NCBI GenBank assembly: GCA_035631655.1
Contig: DASQIH010000127.1
Span: 13,546 to 77,545, forward strand
Direction of reading: 5' to 3'
Length of the DNA: 64,000 bases
Source of the DNA: Gp1-AA122 sp035631655
GTDB lineage: Bacteria; Acidobacteriota; Terriglobia; Terriglobales; Acidobacteriaceae
Positions 35,587 through 43,992 of this stretch are shown in pieces. Positions within the stretch are counted from its first letter, which is position 1. Each line of letters starts with the position of its first letter. Under the pieces are notes generated by a model. The model made no database searches. It was not told where the DNA came from and saw only the letters and a program-made list of their open reading frames with translations. The translations under genes were made by a program, and so were the position numbers.

Positions 35587-36573
35587 ATCGTATCGCTAGA
35601 AGACATCAAACAAGCGCAATCGCGCCTACGCGGCGTGACCGTCCGCACTCCGCTGGTGCAGTCGCGCATTCACGAACGTAATGGCTTGCGCGATGAGCGC
35701 CGCTTGTACTTGAAAACGGAGAACCTCCAACCCATTGGCGCCTTCAAACTGCGCGGCGCCTACAACAAGATCGTTTCTCTCTCCGACAAGGAAGCTGCGC
35801 GCGGCGTGATCACCTACTCCAGCGGAAATCATGCGCAGGGTGTCGCCTATGCGGCCCGCGCCTTAGGGGTAAAGGCGATTGTGGTCATGCCACGCAACGC
35901 TCCCGAAATCAAACGCGAAGCTACTGTCAGCATGGGAGCGGAAACCGTTCTGGTGGGGCCGGGTAGTGACGAACGCAAAGCCAAGGCCGAGGAACTCGCC
36001 GACCAGCATGGATACATCATCGTCCCCCCTTACAACGACGAAAGAATCATCGCTGGCCAAGGCACCATGGCGCTGGAGATCCTGGAGAAGTTGCCGCAAG
36101 TGGAAACGGTAATTGTGCCGGTGGGCGGCGGAGGCATGATCAGCGGTGTCGCCACGGCTATCAAGCTCAGCAAACCGTCGGTCAGAGTCATCGGCGTGGA
36201 ACCGGAACTCGCCGCCGACGCGCAAGCGAGTTTGCGCTCCGGAAAAATCGTTCAGTTTCCTGCCGAGCAGGTTTCGCGCACGGCTGCCGATGGGCTGCGT
36301 ACCCAAAGCATCGGGGAAATTAATTTCCAGCATATTCGTCAATACGTCGACGACATTGTCACGGTAAGCGAGGGTGAGATCGAGGAAGCGATGCGCCGCC
36401 TCGCCACCAATCCGAAGACTCTAGCCGAACCGAGCGGCGCGGTCGCGGTGGCCGCCTTCCTGTTCCGTCGCGATGATTTGCCGCGAACCAAGGTGAATGT
36501 TGCGATCATCAGCGGTGGCAACATCGCGCCGGACTTGCTGGCGGAACTGAAGGCCCAGGCGCATCAAAACTAA
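35587..36573 (+). CDS. Threonine dehydratase / serine racemase-like PLP enzyme, apparent ATC start
   Basis: 328 residues if translation begins at ATC 35587. Fold-type II PLP enzyme: Schiff-base Lys54 in GAFKLRGAYN, SSGNHAQGVAYAA, the PLP phosphate loop VPVGGGGMISG, and SGGNIAPD at the end. The first 16 residues (VSLEDIKQAQSRLRGVT) are homologous to the family N-terminus but lie upstream of the first usable start, GTG 35635. GGAG sits eight bases before the ATC, and the next stop upstream is at 35554, so there is no ATG/TTG. No C-terminal ACT domain, so the catabolic or racemase type. Likely deaminates threonine/serine to 2-oxo acids. Confidence 0.9.
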   Translation: MVSLEDIKQAQSRLRGVTVRTPLVQSRIHERNGLRDERRLYLKTENLQPIGAFKLRGAYNKIVSLSDKEAARGVITYSSGNHAQGVAYAARALGVKAIVVMPRNAPEIKREATVSMGAETVLVGPGSDERKAKAEELADQHGYIIVPPYNDERIIAGQGTMALEILEKLPQVETVIVPVGGGGMISGVATAIKLSKPSVRVIGVEPELAADAQASLRSGKIVQFPAEQVSRTAADGLRTQSIGEINFQHIRQYVDDIVTVSEGEIEEAMRRLATNPKTLAEPSGAVAVAAFLFRRDDLPRTKVNVAIISGGNIAPDLLAELKAQAHQN

Positions 36574-36600
36574 TTGAACAAACATGGGGAGGTTGGCAGT

Positions 36601-37575
36601 ATGAAGCCTTATCGCTGGCTCGGCCATGGACTGCTGGCGATCGTATTGTGCTCAGCGGCCTTTGCCGCCGAGCGTGCCGCGCTGGTGCGCGAGGCGGTAG
36701 TCTATCTGACGCCAGACACCAGTTCCGCCAAACTCGCCAACGCGGAACGAGGCCGCGAACTCATCATTCTGGAGAGCACGCGCAATTGGGTGCATGTGGA
36801 GGCCCTCCTCGGGCCCGCCCGCACGCCGGACGCCGCCTTCATTGAAGATGACGAGAACGCGCAGAAAACCGTGACCGGCTGGGTCCTCGACAAAGGCGTG
36901 GTACGCCCCTCAACGCCCGACGGAGACAAGATCCTGTATGGCGAAGCCGCCGATTCCGAGGACCAGGCCAGCCGCCGCCATGGCCGCCGCGGCGCCGCCC
37001 AGGATGCCATGCGCCTTTATCGTCGAGTCTATGATGATTTCCCCAACTCGCCTCTAGCACCCCAAGCTCTGTATCGCGCGGCTGATATCCGATGGCAATT
37101 GGAAAAGGAAGATGTCATGTCGCGGCCCTCTGCCAGAACCAGAGAAGCCTTTCTGCGCGAAGGGATGAACGAAGAATGGATGAAGCTGGTTATCAAGAAA
37201 TTTCCCGGTACCCGCTGGGCTGACTTGGCCGCCTTTAGCTTGCTGGATAACAAATTGTGTGGCGACTGGCAGGGCTCCTCGAAGTGTCCCGACAAAGAAG
37301 CCGACATTTATGAAAAGTACGCCAACGAGCGCCCGAATTCGCTCGCTGCTGCACAGGCCTTGTACGACGCCGCCTGGCGCCGTTCGGCTCTGATTGAGAT
37401 CTACAAGACCGAAGAGCAGGCAAAGAAGTCAGAGGAATCGAAAAATCGGGCCCTAGCTCTTGCCCAAAAGGTAGTCAGCCAATATGCGCAGCAGACGGAC
37501 TGGGCGACTCGGGCACAGCGCCTGATTTATTTGATACAGCAAAACGTCCCCACATACGGCAACGCGGCGGAATGA
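36601..37575 (+). CDS. Secreted SH3-like / TPR-like protein
   Basis: 324 residues from the ATG at 36601 (GGGAGG eight bases upstream). Signal peptide WLGHGLLAIVLCSAAFAAE. Residues about 25-100 look like a bacterial SH3 domain (AVVYLTPDTSSAKLANAERGRELIILESTRNWVHVEAL...GWVLDKGVV). The rest is helical with tetratricopeptide-like pairs (AMRLYRRVYDDFPNSPLAPQALYRAADI, DIYEKYANERPNSLAAAQALYDAAW). Expected in the periplasm, perhaps contacting peptidoglycan. Conserved neighbours are not informative; uppP follows 79 bases downstream after a palindromic repeat. Confidence 0.8.
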   Translation: MKPYRWLGHGLLAIVLCSAAFAAERAALVREAVVYLTPDTSSAKLANAERGRELIILESTRNWVHVEALLGPARTPDAAFIEDDENAQKTVTGWVLDKGVVRPSTPDGDKILYGEAADSEDQASRRHGRRGAAQDAMRLYRRVYDDFPNSPLAPQALYRAADIRWQLEKEDVMSRPSARTREAFLREGMNEEWMKLVIKKFPGTRWADLAAFSLLDNKLCGDWQGSSKCPDKEADIYEKYANERPNSLAAAQALYDAAWRRSALIEIYKTEEQAKKSEESKNRALALAQKVVSQYAQQTDWATRAQRLIYLIQQNVPTYGNAAE

Positions 37576-37578
37576 CCT

Positions 37579-37631
37579 GTGTGGAGGCGGGTCTCTGACC
37601 CGCCCGGACGGGGCGAAGCCCCGTCCCCACA
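37579..37631. repeat. Double palindrome, GGCGGGTC family
   Basis: GGCGGGTCTCTGACCCGCC followed by GGACGGGGCGAAGCCCCGTCC, two adjacent hairpins, flanked by GTGTGG and CCACA. Lies between the SH3/TPR-like gene and uppP. Confidence 0.85.
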
Positions 37632-37654
37632 AATGACTTCGCGTCGGAGGAAGA

Positions 37655-38551
37655 TTGAACGACTACCTGCTGTCCGTGATACTGGGCATCATTGAAGGCC
37701 TAACCGAATTTCTACCTGTCAGTTCCACCGCCCACCTGCGCATTGCCGAGGCCCTCTTCAACATTAACCTGGCAGACGGCTACTGGAAGATGTACACCAT
37801 CGTCATTCAACTGGGCGCCATTCTGTGCTTGCCGGTGTATTTTCGGGCGCGCATCCAGAAATTCCTCTCCACTTTTCCGGAAGGTGAGAACCGGGACCGA
37901 AACGCACTCACTCATCCGCTCGGGTTAACCATTGTGGCCTTCGTGGTCACTGCCATTCCCGCATTTCTGCTGACCAAGACCATCGGCAAGCACCTGGAGA
38001 GTCTCTACATCATGGGTTGTTCCCTGCTGATCGGCGGCATCGTGATGTGGATCGTGGACGCCCTGAAGGCGTCTTGGGAAGCCAAGGGGCCAGGCGCCCC
38101 CGGCACTCCGATTCACACCTGGAGAATGGAAAGCATGTCGCTGGGCCAATCCACCTGGATTGGCGCCTGCCAGATTCTTTCGGCCGTTTTTCCCGGGACC
38201 TCGCGATCCATGTCCACCATCGCGGCAGGTCAACTGGCGGGCATGTCCCGAGCGTCGGCCCTGGAATTTTCGTTTTTCCTATCCATTCCGACCATGGTGG
38301 TGGCTACCGGTTATGACCTTTGGAAATCACTGCGCGGCAAGGGTGTTAATCCCATTGGCGTCTCGCAGATCGACGCCCATGGCTGGATTGTGCTGGGGAT
38401 TGGCTTTGTAGTCTCTTTTATCGTGGCCTACGGCTCGGTAGCCTGGTTCATGGCCTGGGTGAGGCGTCGCGGATTCACCCCTTTTGCCGTTTACCGGATT
38501 CTCATTGGAATTGCCGTATTAGCCTGGGCCAAGGGGATGATCGGCGCTTGA
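37655..38551 (+). CDS. uppP: Undecaprenyl-diphosphate phosphatase
   Basis: 298 residues. Polytopic membrane enzyme of the BacA/UppP family that recycles the lipid carrier of peptidoglycan synthesis and gives bacitracin tolerance. Both signature blocks are seen: EGLTEFLPVSSTAH near the N-terminus and VFPGTSRSMSTIAAG in the second half, plus about eight hydrophobic helices. Starts at TTG 37655 with GGAGG four to five bases upstream; no better ATG exists, and the frame begins with the usual LLSVILGIIEGL. Confidence 0.96.
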   Translation: MNDYLLSVILGIIEGLTEFLPVSSTAHLRIAEALFNINLADGYWKMYTIVIQLGAILCLPVYFRARIQKFLSTFPEGENRDRNALTHPLGLTIVAFVVTAIPAFLLTKTIGKHLESLYIMGCSLLIGGIVMWIVDALKASWEAKGPGAPGTPIHTWRMESMSLGQSTWIGACQILSAVFPGTSRSMSTIAAGQLAGMSRASALEFSFFLSIPTMVVATGYDLWKSLRGKGVNPIGVSQIDAHGWIVLGIGFVVSFIVAYGSVAWFMAWVRRRGFTPFAVYRILIGIAVLAWAKGMIGA

Positions 38552-38579
38552 TGGCTACCTGAGCAAAGTCCAAAGGCAA

Positions 38580-38639
38580 GGGGTCCCTCGACTGCGGAGG
38601 ACGACAGGGGCGCGTCGTCCTACTTCGCTCGGGATGACA
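38580..38639. repeat. Dispersed repeat, CTTCGCTCGGGATGAC family (reverse orientation)
   Basis: Ends in TACTTCGCTCGGGATGAC, the reverse complement of the TCATCCTGAGCGAAG family, and contains GGACGACAGGGGCGCGTCGTCC, an inverted repeat. Lies in the gap between uppP and ftsK. Confidence 0.65.
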
Positions 38640-38831
38640 CTACTGACACGTAACTCCTTTGTTTACCATGGCCTGGCTTCTAACTGCCGGGCTTGCCCTG
38701 AACCAACTCGATACCGCCAGGGAAATCCCGATTGTACCCCCGGCTTCTTCTTGGCATAATAATTGGGCTCTGGCCTGGTTGCGGCACCGCGGAGGGTCTC
38801 TCCCGGCGCGGGGTGCGGGATTTACACCATC

Positions 38832-41186
38832 ATGAGCCTTCTTTCCAGGATCTTTGTCCCCACCGGCAACCGACGGCTGAATGAGCTGATCGGATTCGTC
38901 CTCGGTGTCTGCGCGCTCCTCCTTTTCCTCGCCGTGGTTTCGTATTCCCCGCTCGACCCATCCCTGAACAGCGCCTCGGTGCTGACTGACTCGCGGGCGG
39001 CACGTAACTGGATCGGGATCGTTGGCGCCATCGCTTCCGATCTTCTGCTCCAGGTCTTCGGATTAGGCGCATTCCTTCTGCCCGGCCTGGTGGCTGTGCT
39101 GGGCATTCGCTGGTTTCGCTCGCGCAAGGTGCAATATCCGTTGGCCAAGTGCCTGGGCGCGATTTGGCTCCTCATCTTCATTCCGGCATTGCTGGCCCTG
39201 CTGCCCTATCACGTGCGCTGGATGAACGTAATCCCCATCGAGGGACTGCTGGGGCGGGTCGTGGGCGATGTCATGATCCGCTATCTCAATCTCACCGGCG
39301 CCTACATTGTGTGCGCGGCAATTCTCGCGGTTGCTCTGTATCTCTCAACTGCGTTCTCGTTCTCTGCGTTGCAATTCTGGCTGCCCACCCGGTTCGCCTT
39401 CGCTATCGCGCTCTGGGAACGGTATAAAGACTGGCGAGAGATGCGTGCCCGCAAACGGGCGCAAAAGGAACTGGAAAAGAGGCGGGCGGCACGGCCGATG
39501 GTCAGCGCTCAACTGGTGCCCGCCAAGGCGCCCGATGCTCCGTCTCCATCTTCGCCGCCGTCGCGCGTCAAGTCTGGGATCGAGAGAGTAGGGGAGCGCG
39601 GAGTCGACGAAATACCAGGTCGACCCGTGGATCTGGCAAGGACGCCGGAAGTTATCGAGCGTGCCGACAGCACGCAAAAGCCCAAGACCACGATGCCGAA
39701 AATTGCCGACGGCTACAAGTTGCCGCCGAGCAGCCTGCTGCATCGGCCCGACGAGCAGCACGCTATTGATGAAGACGAATTGAAACTGCTCGCCAAGGTC
39801 CTGACCGAAAAATGTGCCGAGTTCGATGTCCGGGGCCAGGTTACTCAAATCAATCCCGGCCCGGTAGTCACGACCTTTGAGTTCAAGCCCGAGGCGGGCA
39901 TCAAGTACAGCCGGATCACCAATCTCACGGACGACCTCTGCCTCGGCTTGCGCGCCGAAAGCATCCTGATCGAGCGTATGCCCGGCAAGTCGACCGTCGG
40001 CATTCAGGTTCCTAACCGCGAGCGCGAGATCATCTGGCTGCGTGAAAACATCGAGGCCCAGGAATTCATGGCCTCCAAATCGAAGCTCACGCTCTCTATG
40101 GGCAAAGACATCAACGGGCGCATCGTGGTCGCGGACCTGGCGGGGATGCCGCACCTTCTGATTGCAGGCTCCACCGGAACTGGCAAGAGCGTGGCCATCA
40201 ACGCCATGATCATGTCGATTCTGTACAAAGCCACACCTGAGCAGGTGCGGCTGGTGCTGGTCGATCCCAAGCGGCTGGAATTAGGCGTCTACGAAGGCGT
40301 GCCCCACCTCTATACGCCGATCATCACTGAGCCCAAAGTCGCCGCCAACGTGCTGCGCAATGCTGTCCGCGAGATGGAAAGACGGCTGAAGCTGCTGGCC
40401 AGCAAAGGCGTGCGTAATATCGACCAGTACAATCGCCTCTTCGATGGCGCTGCGACCCCTAGCTTGTTTGAGGAAAATCCCGACGAGCGGCCGTTGTCCT
40501 GCATTGTGATCATCATCGATGAATTGGCTGATCTGATGATGCTCGACCAGAACAATGTAGAAGAATCGATCACGCGCCTCGCGCAAATGGCTCGTGCCGT
40601 GGGAATCCATCTGGTGTTAGCGACCCAGCGGCCTTCCGTAGACGTAATCACCGGCTTGATTAAGGCCAATTTCCCCGCTCGTGTTTCGTTCCGCGTAGCC
40701 ACCAAGGTTGATTCCCGCACCATTCTCGATGCCAACGGCGCCGAGGCCCTACTGGGTCGCGGCGACCTGCTTTACCTCCCGGCGGGGTCAGCGCGCGTGC
40801 ACCGCCTGCATGCCCCGTTCGTCACGGAAAAGGAGATTGCCGCGGTAGTGGAATTCTGGCGTTCGCAGGGCACTGCGGAATATCAGGAACAGTTCTTGCA
40901 AGCGCCCAAGGAAGAGCACGAAGCGGTAGAGCCCGGGGAACCGGGCGAAGCCGACGAAGAGGGCGAGCACGATCCGCTCTACGAAGATGCCGTGCGGCTG
41001 GTTGTGGAGTTCGGCAAAGCGTCCACTTCCCTGCTTCAAAGACGGCTGCGCATCGGCTATGGCCGCGCCGCTCATCTCATCGATCTCATGGAACAGGATG
41101 GAATTGTGGGTGCCGCCGACGGGCCCAAACCTCGCGAGGTTCTGAAGCGCCCTGACTGGATTTCAGAGATCGAGCAGACGAGTTAA
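38832..41186 (+). CDS. ftsK: DNA translocase FtsK
   Basis: 784 residues. Four N-terminal TM helices (about 20-185), a linker rich in Pro/Ser, then the RecA-like motor: beta domain (FEFKPEAGIKYSRITNLTDDLCLGL), Walker A GSTGTGKSVAIN near 445, Walker B CIVIIIDELADLMML near 560, and QRPSVDVITGLIKANFPARVSFRVA. The last 65 residues form the winged-helix gamma domain (LVVEFGKASTSLLQRRLRIGYGRAAHLIDLMEQDGIVG) that reads KOPS sites. It pumps chromosome DNA at the septum and activates dif recombination. The ATG at 38832 begins the TM domain directly; a longer frame to 38763 adds non-conserved residues. Bidirectional terminator follows. Confidence 0.96.
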   Translation: MSLLSRIFVPTGNRRLNELIGFVLGVCALLLFLAVVSYSPLDPSLNSASVLTDSRAARNWIGIVGAIASDLLLQVFGLGAFLLPGLVAVLGIRWFRSRKVQYPLAKCLGAIWLLIFIPALLALLPYHVRWMNVIPIEGLLGRVVGDVMIRYLNLTGAYIVCAAILAVALYLSTAFSFSALQFWLPTRFAFAIALWERYKDWREMRARKRAQKELEKRRAARPMVSAQLVPAKAPDAPSPSSPPSRVKSGIERVGERGVDEIPGRPVDLARTPEVIERADSTQKPKTTMPKIADGYKLPPSSLLHRPDEQHAIDEDELKLLAKVLTEKCAEFDVRGQVTQINPGPVVTTFEFKPEAGIKYSRITNLTDDLCLGLRAESILIERMPGKSTVGIQVPNREREIIWLRENIEAQEFMASKSKLTLSMGKDINGRIVVADLAGMPHLLIAGSTGTGKSVAINAMIMSILYKATPEQVRLVLVDPKRLELGVYEGVPHLYTPIITEPKVAANVLRNAVREMERRLKLLASKGVRNIDQYNRLFDGAATPSLFEENPDERPLSCIVIIIDELADLMMLDQNNVEESITRLAQMARAVGIHLVLATQRPSVDVITGLIKANFPARVSFRVATKVDSRTILDANGAEALLGRGDLLYLPAGSARVHRLHAPFVTEKEIAAVVEFWRSQGTAEYQEQFLQAPKEEHEAVEPGEPGEADEEGEHDPLYEDAVRLVVEFGKASTSLLQRRLRIGYGRAAHLIDLMEQDGIVGAADGPKPREVLKRPDWISEIEQTS

Positions 41187-41202
41187 CTGGGTCTATAGAT
41201 CG

Positions 41203-41238
41203 GAAAAAAGGGCGGCCGCTTGGCCGCCCTTCTTCTTT
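41203..41238. terminator. Bidirectional intrinsic terminator
   Basis: GGGCGGCC/GGCCGCCC stem (41210-41217 with 41222-41229) with AAAAAAG on the left and CTTCTTCTTT on the right, so it has a T-run in both directions and serves ftsK (plus) and the outer-membrane barrel gene (minus). Confidence 0.9.
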
Positions 41239-41245
41239 GAAGCTT

Positions 41246-41779
41246 CTAGAAACGCAGCACAACGCCGGTTGAGATCCGTGCGTTCTTGCTTTCACCGACT
41301 CCCGAGAAGTGATAGTAGACCCAATCCGCTTGCACCACGCGGATAGCGAAATTCCTGCTCACTCTCGCGTCCACGCCTCCACCCATAGCCATCGTGAAGC
41401 CGTTATCGCTGCCGGCGCCGAACACACCAGCATCTGCGGCAGCGTGTGCTCCTCCAAATAGCGCATGCACGAAGGGATTGATTTTTCCCGAGTGATTCAA
41501 GGAAACCACTGGACCGAACGTGTAGCTATAAACTTTGAAGGAAACTCCACTGATAGTCTTGTATGCGCCGCTGAAATCAGCTGCCACACCAAGGTGCTGG
41601 TTGAAATTGCCGGTTAGAGAAGCGTTCCAGCCATTGGCGTTGATGCCTGTGCCGCCGCCACTAACACGGGTGTACTGATATCCGCCAAAAATCTCCGCCT
41701 TGGGAGTCTCACCTTCCTGCGCGATCGCGAACGCCGACAACAAAGCTACAGCAACAACCGCTATGAGGCATTTATGCAT
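41246..41779 (-). CDS. Outer-membrane beta-barrel protein (OmpA-like fold)
   Basis: 177 residues from the ATG at 41779 (AAGGAG seven bases upstream). Signal peptide CLIAVVAVALLSAFAIAQ, then alternating strands (AEIFGGYQYTRVSGG, ASLTGNFNQHLGVAADFSGAYKT, YTFGPVVSLNHSGKINPFVHALFGGA, FAIRVVQADWVYYHF) and the C-terminal Phe of outer-membrane proteins (ISTGVVLRF). Small eight-strand barrel of the Opa/OmpA_b-brl type, role unknown. A diverged, frameshifted paralogue lies next to it on the same strand. Confidence 0.9.
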   Translation of the reverse strand: MHKCLIAVVAVALLSAFAIAQEGETPKAEIFGGYQYTRVSGGGTGINANGWNASLTGNFNQHLGVAADFSGAYKTISGVSFKVYSYTFGPVVSLNHSGKINPFVHALFGGAHAAADAGVFGAGSDNGFTMAMGGGVDARVSRNFAIRVVQADWVYYHFSGVGESKNARISTGVVLRF

Positions 41780-41951
41780 TCTTCTTCTCCTTTTGCATGA
41801 TGAATGTTTACTGCAATAAAGCTCACCGAGTTAATGATCGGTGCATACAGCCAATTCGCCCTGATTTGGATCTCAAGTCAGGAACTCACCAGTAGACACT
41901 GAGCATCCCTATGAATACAAGAAACGAAGGTAACCATATCGGTTCTGCCCC

Positions 41952-42426
41952 TTAGAACCGCAGCACGATTCCGGTTGAAACGCGGGCGTTCTTCCTGTCG
42001 GTCACACCCGAGGAGCGCAAGATTTCCCAATCCGCCTGCACAACTCGGAACGCCAGCCCATGCTTCATGCCGGCATCAATTCCGCCGCCCAGAAACATCG
42101 CGAATCCGTTCGCGCTTCCCGACAGCCCGCTGACGGAAGTGCGAAAGCCGCCGAACAGGGCATGCACAAACGGGCTGATCGAGCCCTTGCCGGCGGAAAT
42201 GGTCGGGCCAAACGTGTAGGTGTTGGGTGGTGTAAGCACCACTGAAGTCTGCCGTCACACCCAGGAAGGAATTCAAATTGTAGGTGGCCGACGCATTCCA
42301 GCCGTTGGCGTTGATCCCGGGATCCAGGTGCGTGTACTGGTAACCGCCAAATACTTCTGCCTTTTGTGCCAGCGCAGGCAGTGAGATCAAGCCAATAACA
42401 ACCACCAGCAGTATGCACTGCTTCAT
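41952..42426 (-). pseudogene. Frameshifted paralogue of the outer-membrane barrel
   Basis: Signal peptide ILLVVVIGLISLPALAQ and strands AEVFGGYQYTHLDPG...NSFLGVTADFSGAYTT are read in one frame from 42426 (GGAGG upstream). The second half, YTFGPTISAGKGSISPFVHALFGG...VSTGIVLRF, is in another frame. Removing one G from the GGG at 42225-42227 joins both halves into about 157 residues that align with the 41246-41779 barrel over their length. Either a true one-base insertion that inactivates the gene, phase variation, or a sequencing/assembly error. Tandem duplication of the same barrel gene is evident. Confidence 0.85.
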
Positions 42427-42453
42427 GAGGTTCCCTCCGAGAGCCGTCCTTAG

Positions 42454-42558
42454 TCAGAATTGTCCCGCCACTCCTTGGTGCTGAATAGTAGCTTTCCGGA
42501 TGTCCCCCACAGCCGTCACTGCGAGCAGCGATGCCGCCAATGTCGCAATAAACTTCAT
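42454..42558 (-). CDS. Possible 34-residue secreted peptide
   Basis: ATG at 42558 opens a 34-codon frame whose first half is signal-peptide-like (MKFIATLAASLLAVTAVGDI) followed by RKATIQHQGVAGQF and a TGA. There is no good Shine-Dalgarno. It could be a remnant of a larger secreted protein gene or a chance frame; included because of the signal-peptide composition. Confidence 0.25.
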   Translation of the reverse strand: MKFIATLAASLLAVTAVGDIRKATIQHQGVAGQF

Positions 42559-42733
42559 GGTACGTATGACTTGCCTAAAAAATTGCCCCAGACAGCGTCG
42601 GCGCAGCCCGCAACGCGGTGACCTAAGTCACTGCGCAGAAAAGATAGACCGCTGACAATTAGAGTGTGTAAGTGTCTCCCGGAAGAAGCAGGCAATCTGT
42701 CACGGGGTTCGGCTTTGCGAAAGGAGAGGCGCG

Positions 42734-43165
42734 ATGAGACTATCCAGCATATTCTTGGCAGCCATCTTCGCCGTCGCAGTCATTGCCGTTCTGCTGATGG
42801 TTCTAGGCGTCAACTTTCATCCACCTGTGCCCGCCCAGGGCGCAGCGCTCTACAACCCAGCCAACGAGGTGCTGGTCAAAGGCGTGGTCACAGAAGTAAA
42901 AGAATTCACTTGCCCGGTCAGTGAGGGAGAGATGGGTAGCCATCTCATGCTGAATACGGCGAATGGAGTTCTTACCATTCATCTGGCGCAGGGACGCATC
43001 CTGCGGAGCCAGCAAATAAGTTTTGCCCCCGGTGATCAGATCGCGGTCGTCGGTTCCAAGGTCCGCATCCAGGGAAGCAACGATGTCATTGCACGCGAGA
43101 TCACGCGTGGAAATGAGATCTTCATGTTTCGCGACCGCACCGGCAAGCTTATGCTCGTGCAATAG
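42734..43165 (+). CDS. Membrane-anchored or secreted protein, OB-like fold, unknown
   Basis: 143 residues; AGGAG seven bases before the ATG. One N-terminal TM/signal segment (SIFLAAIFAVAVIAVLLMVLG) precedes a periplasmic domain of about 110 residues: NEVLVKGVVTEVKEF, GSHLMLNTANGVLTIHLAQGRIL, APGDQIAVVGSKVRIQGSNDVIAREITRG. The strand pattern suggests a small OB-fold like that of DUF5666-type proteins. Two Cys, one in the first strand region (FTCPVS). Convergent with the following response regulator gene; no functional link shown. Confidence 0.7.
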   Translation: MRLSSIFLAAIFAVAVIAVLLMVLGVNFHPPVPAQGAALYNPANEVLVKGVVTEVKEFTCPVSEGEMGSHLMLNTANGVLTIHLAQGRILRSQQISFAPGDQIAVVGSKVRIQGSNDVIAREITRGNEIFMFRDRTGKLMLVQ

Positions 43166-43227
43166 GTCTAGAGCGCTGGGGAAAAAGAGTACGCGGTCGT
43201 AACCGCAGAATGTCTCTAGCTACAGAG

Positions 43228-43992
43228 TCATTGCCCGACAGATTTTCCACTATCTGGTTCGGGCACGAACCTGTAACCCACCCCGCGAACTGTGAGCACG
43301 TGCCGAGGTCGTGAGGGATCGTCTTCAATATATCGCCGCAGCCGGACCACAAAGTTGTCGATAGCGCGGGTGTCGGTATCTTCCTTGAGCCCCCAGACTT
43401 TCTCCAGGATCGCCTTTCGCGAGACTACTTTGCCGCTGTTCCGGATCAGATGCCGCAGCAATTCTGCCTCCATCAAAGTCAGATGAATCGTGTTCCCATT
43501 GACCCGCAACTCTAGCGTGCCGAAGTCGATCGTTCTCCCGCTGAACGTAACCACTTCATCGGTACTCCCCGACGCAGAGCCGGGCGTTCCAGCCGAAGCC
43601 GCTTCCCGGCTTCGACGCATCCACCCGCTTCTGCGCAGCAGACCTTGAAGCCGGGCCAGCAGGATGGCTAACTCGAAGGGTTTTGGCAGATAGTCATCGG
43701 CTCCGGAAGCAAAGCCCTTCAGCACATCCTCGGGCCTTCCGCGCGCCGTCAGCATGAGCACCGGGACGTAATTCTCAGCCGCCCGCAACTCGGACGCAAC
43801 CGTAAAACCATCCTTGCCCGGAAGCATCACGTCGAGCACGACAGCGTCAAACTCTTCCTTCTTTTTCAGGAGCAGATCGAGGGCGGTCTCCGCGTCGACG
43901 GCCACCCGAACGGAATGGCCTTCCGCCTCAAGATTGAATTGGAGCCCACTGGCGAGGTGGGCCTCATCTTCCACGATCAGGACGCGGCTCAT
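43228..43992 (-). CDS. OmpR/PhoB-family response regulator
   Basis: 254 residues. Receiver domain with phospho-acceptor Asp54 in AVVLDVMLPGKDGF, acidic pair EDE at 8-10, Lys in LPKPFELAILLARLQGLL; then a Ser/Gly linker and a winged-helix DNA-binding domain ending VLTVRGVGYRFVPE. Its start codon overlaps the stop of the histidine kinase gene by four bases (ATGA), so the two are one translationally coupled two-component system. Target genes unknown. Confidence 0.95.
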   Translation of the reverse strand: MSRVLIVEDEAHLASGLQFNLEAEGHSVRVAVDAETALDLLLKKKEEFDAVVLDVMLPGKDGFTVASELRAAENYVPVLMLTARGRPEDVLKGFASGADDYLPKPFELAILLARLQGLLRRSGWMRRSREAASAGTPGSASGSTDEVVTFSGRTIDFGTLELRVNGNTIHLTLMEAELLRHLIRNSGKVVSRKAILEKVWGLKEDTDTRAIDNFVVRLRRYIEDDPSRPRHVLTVRGVGYRFVPEPDSGKSVGQ

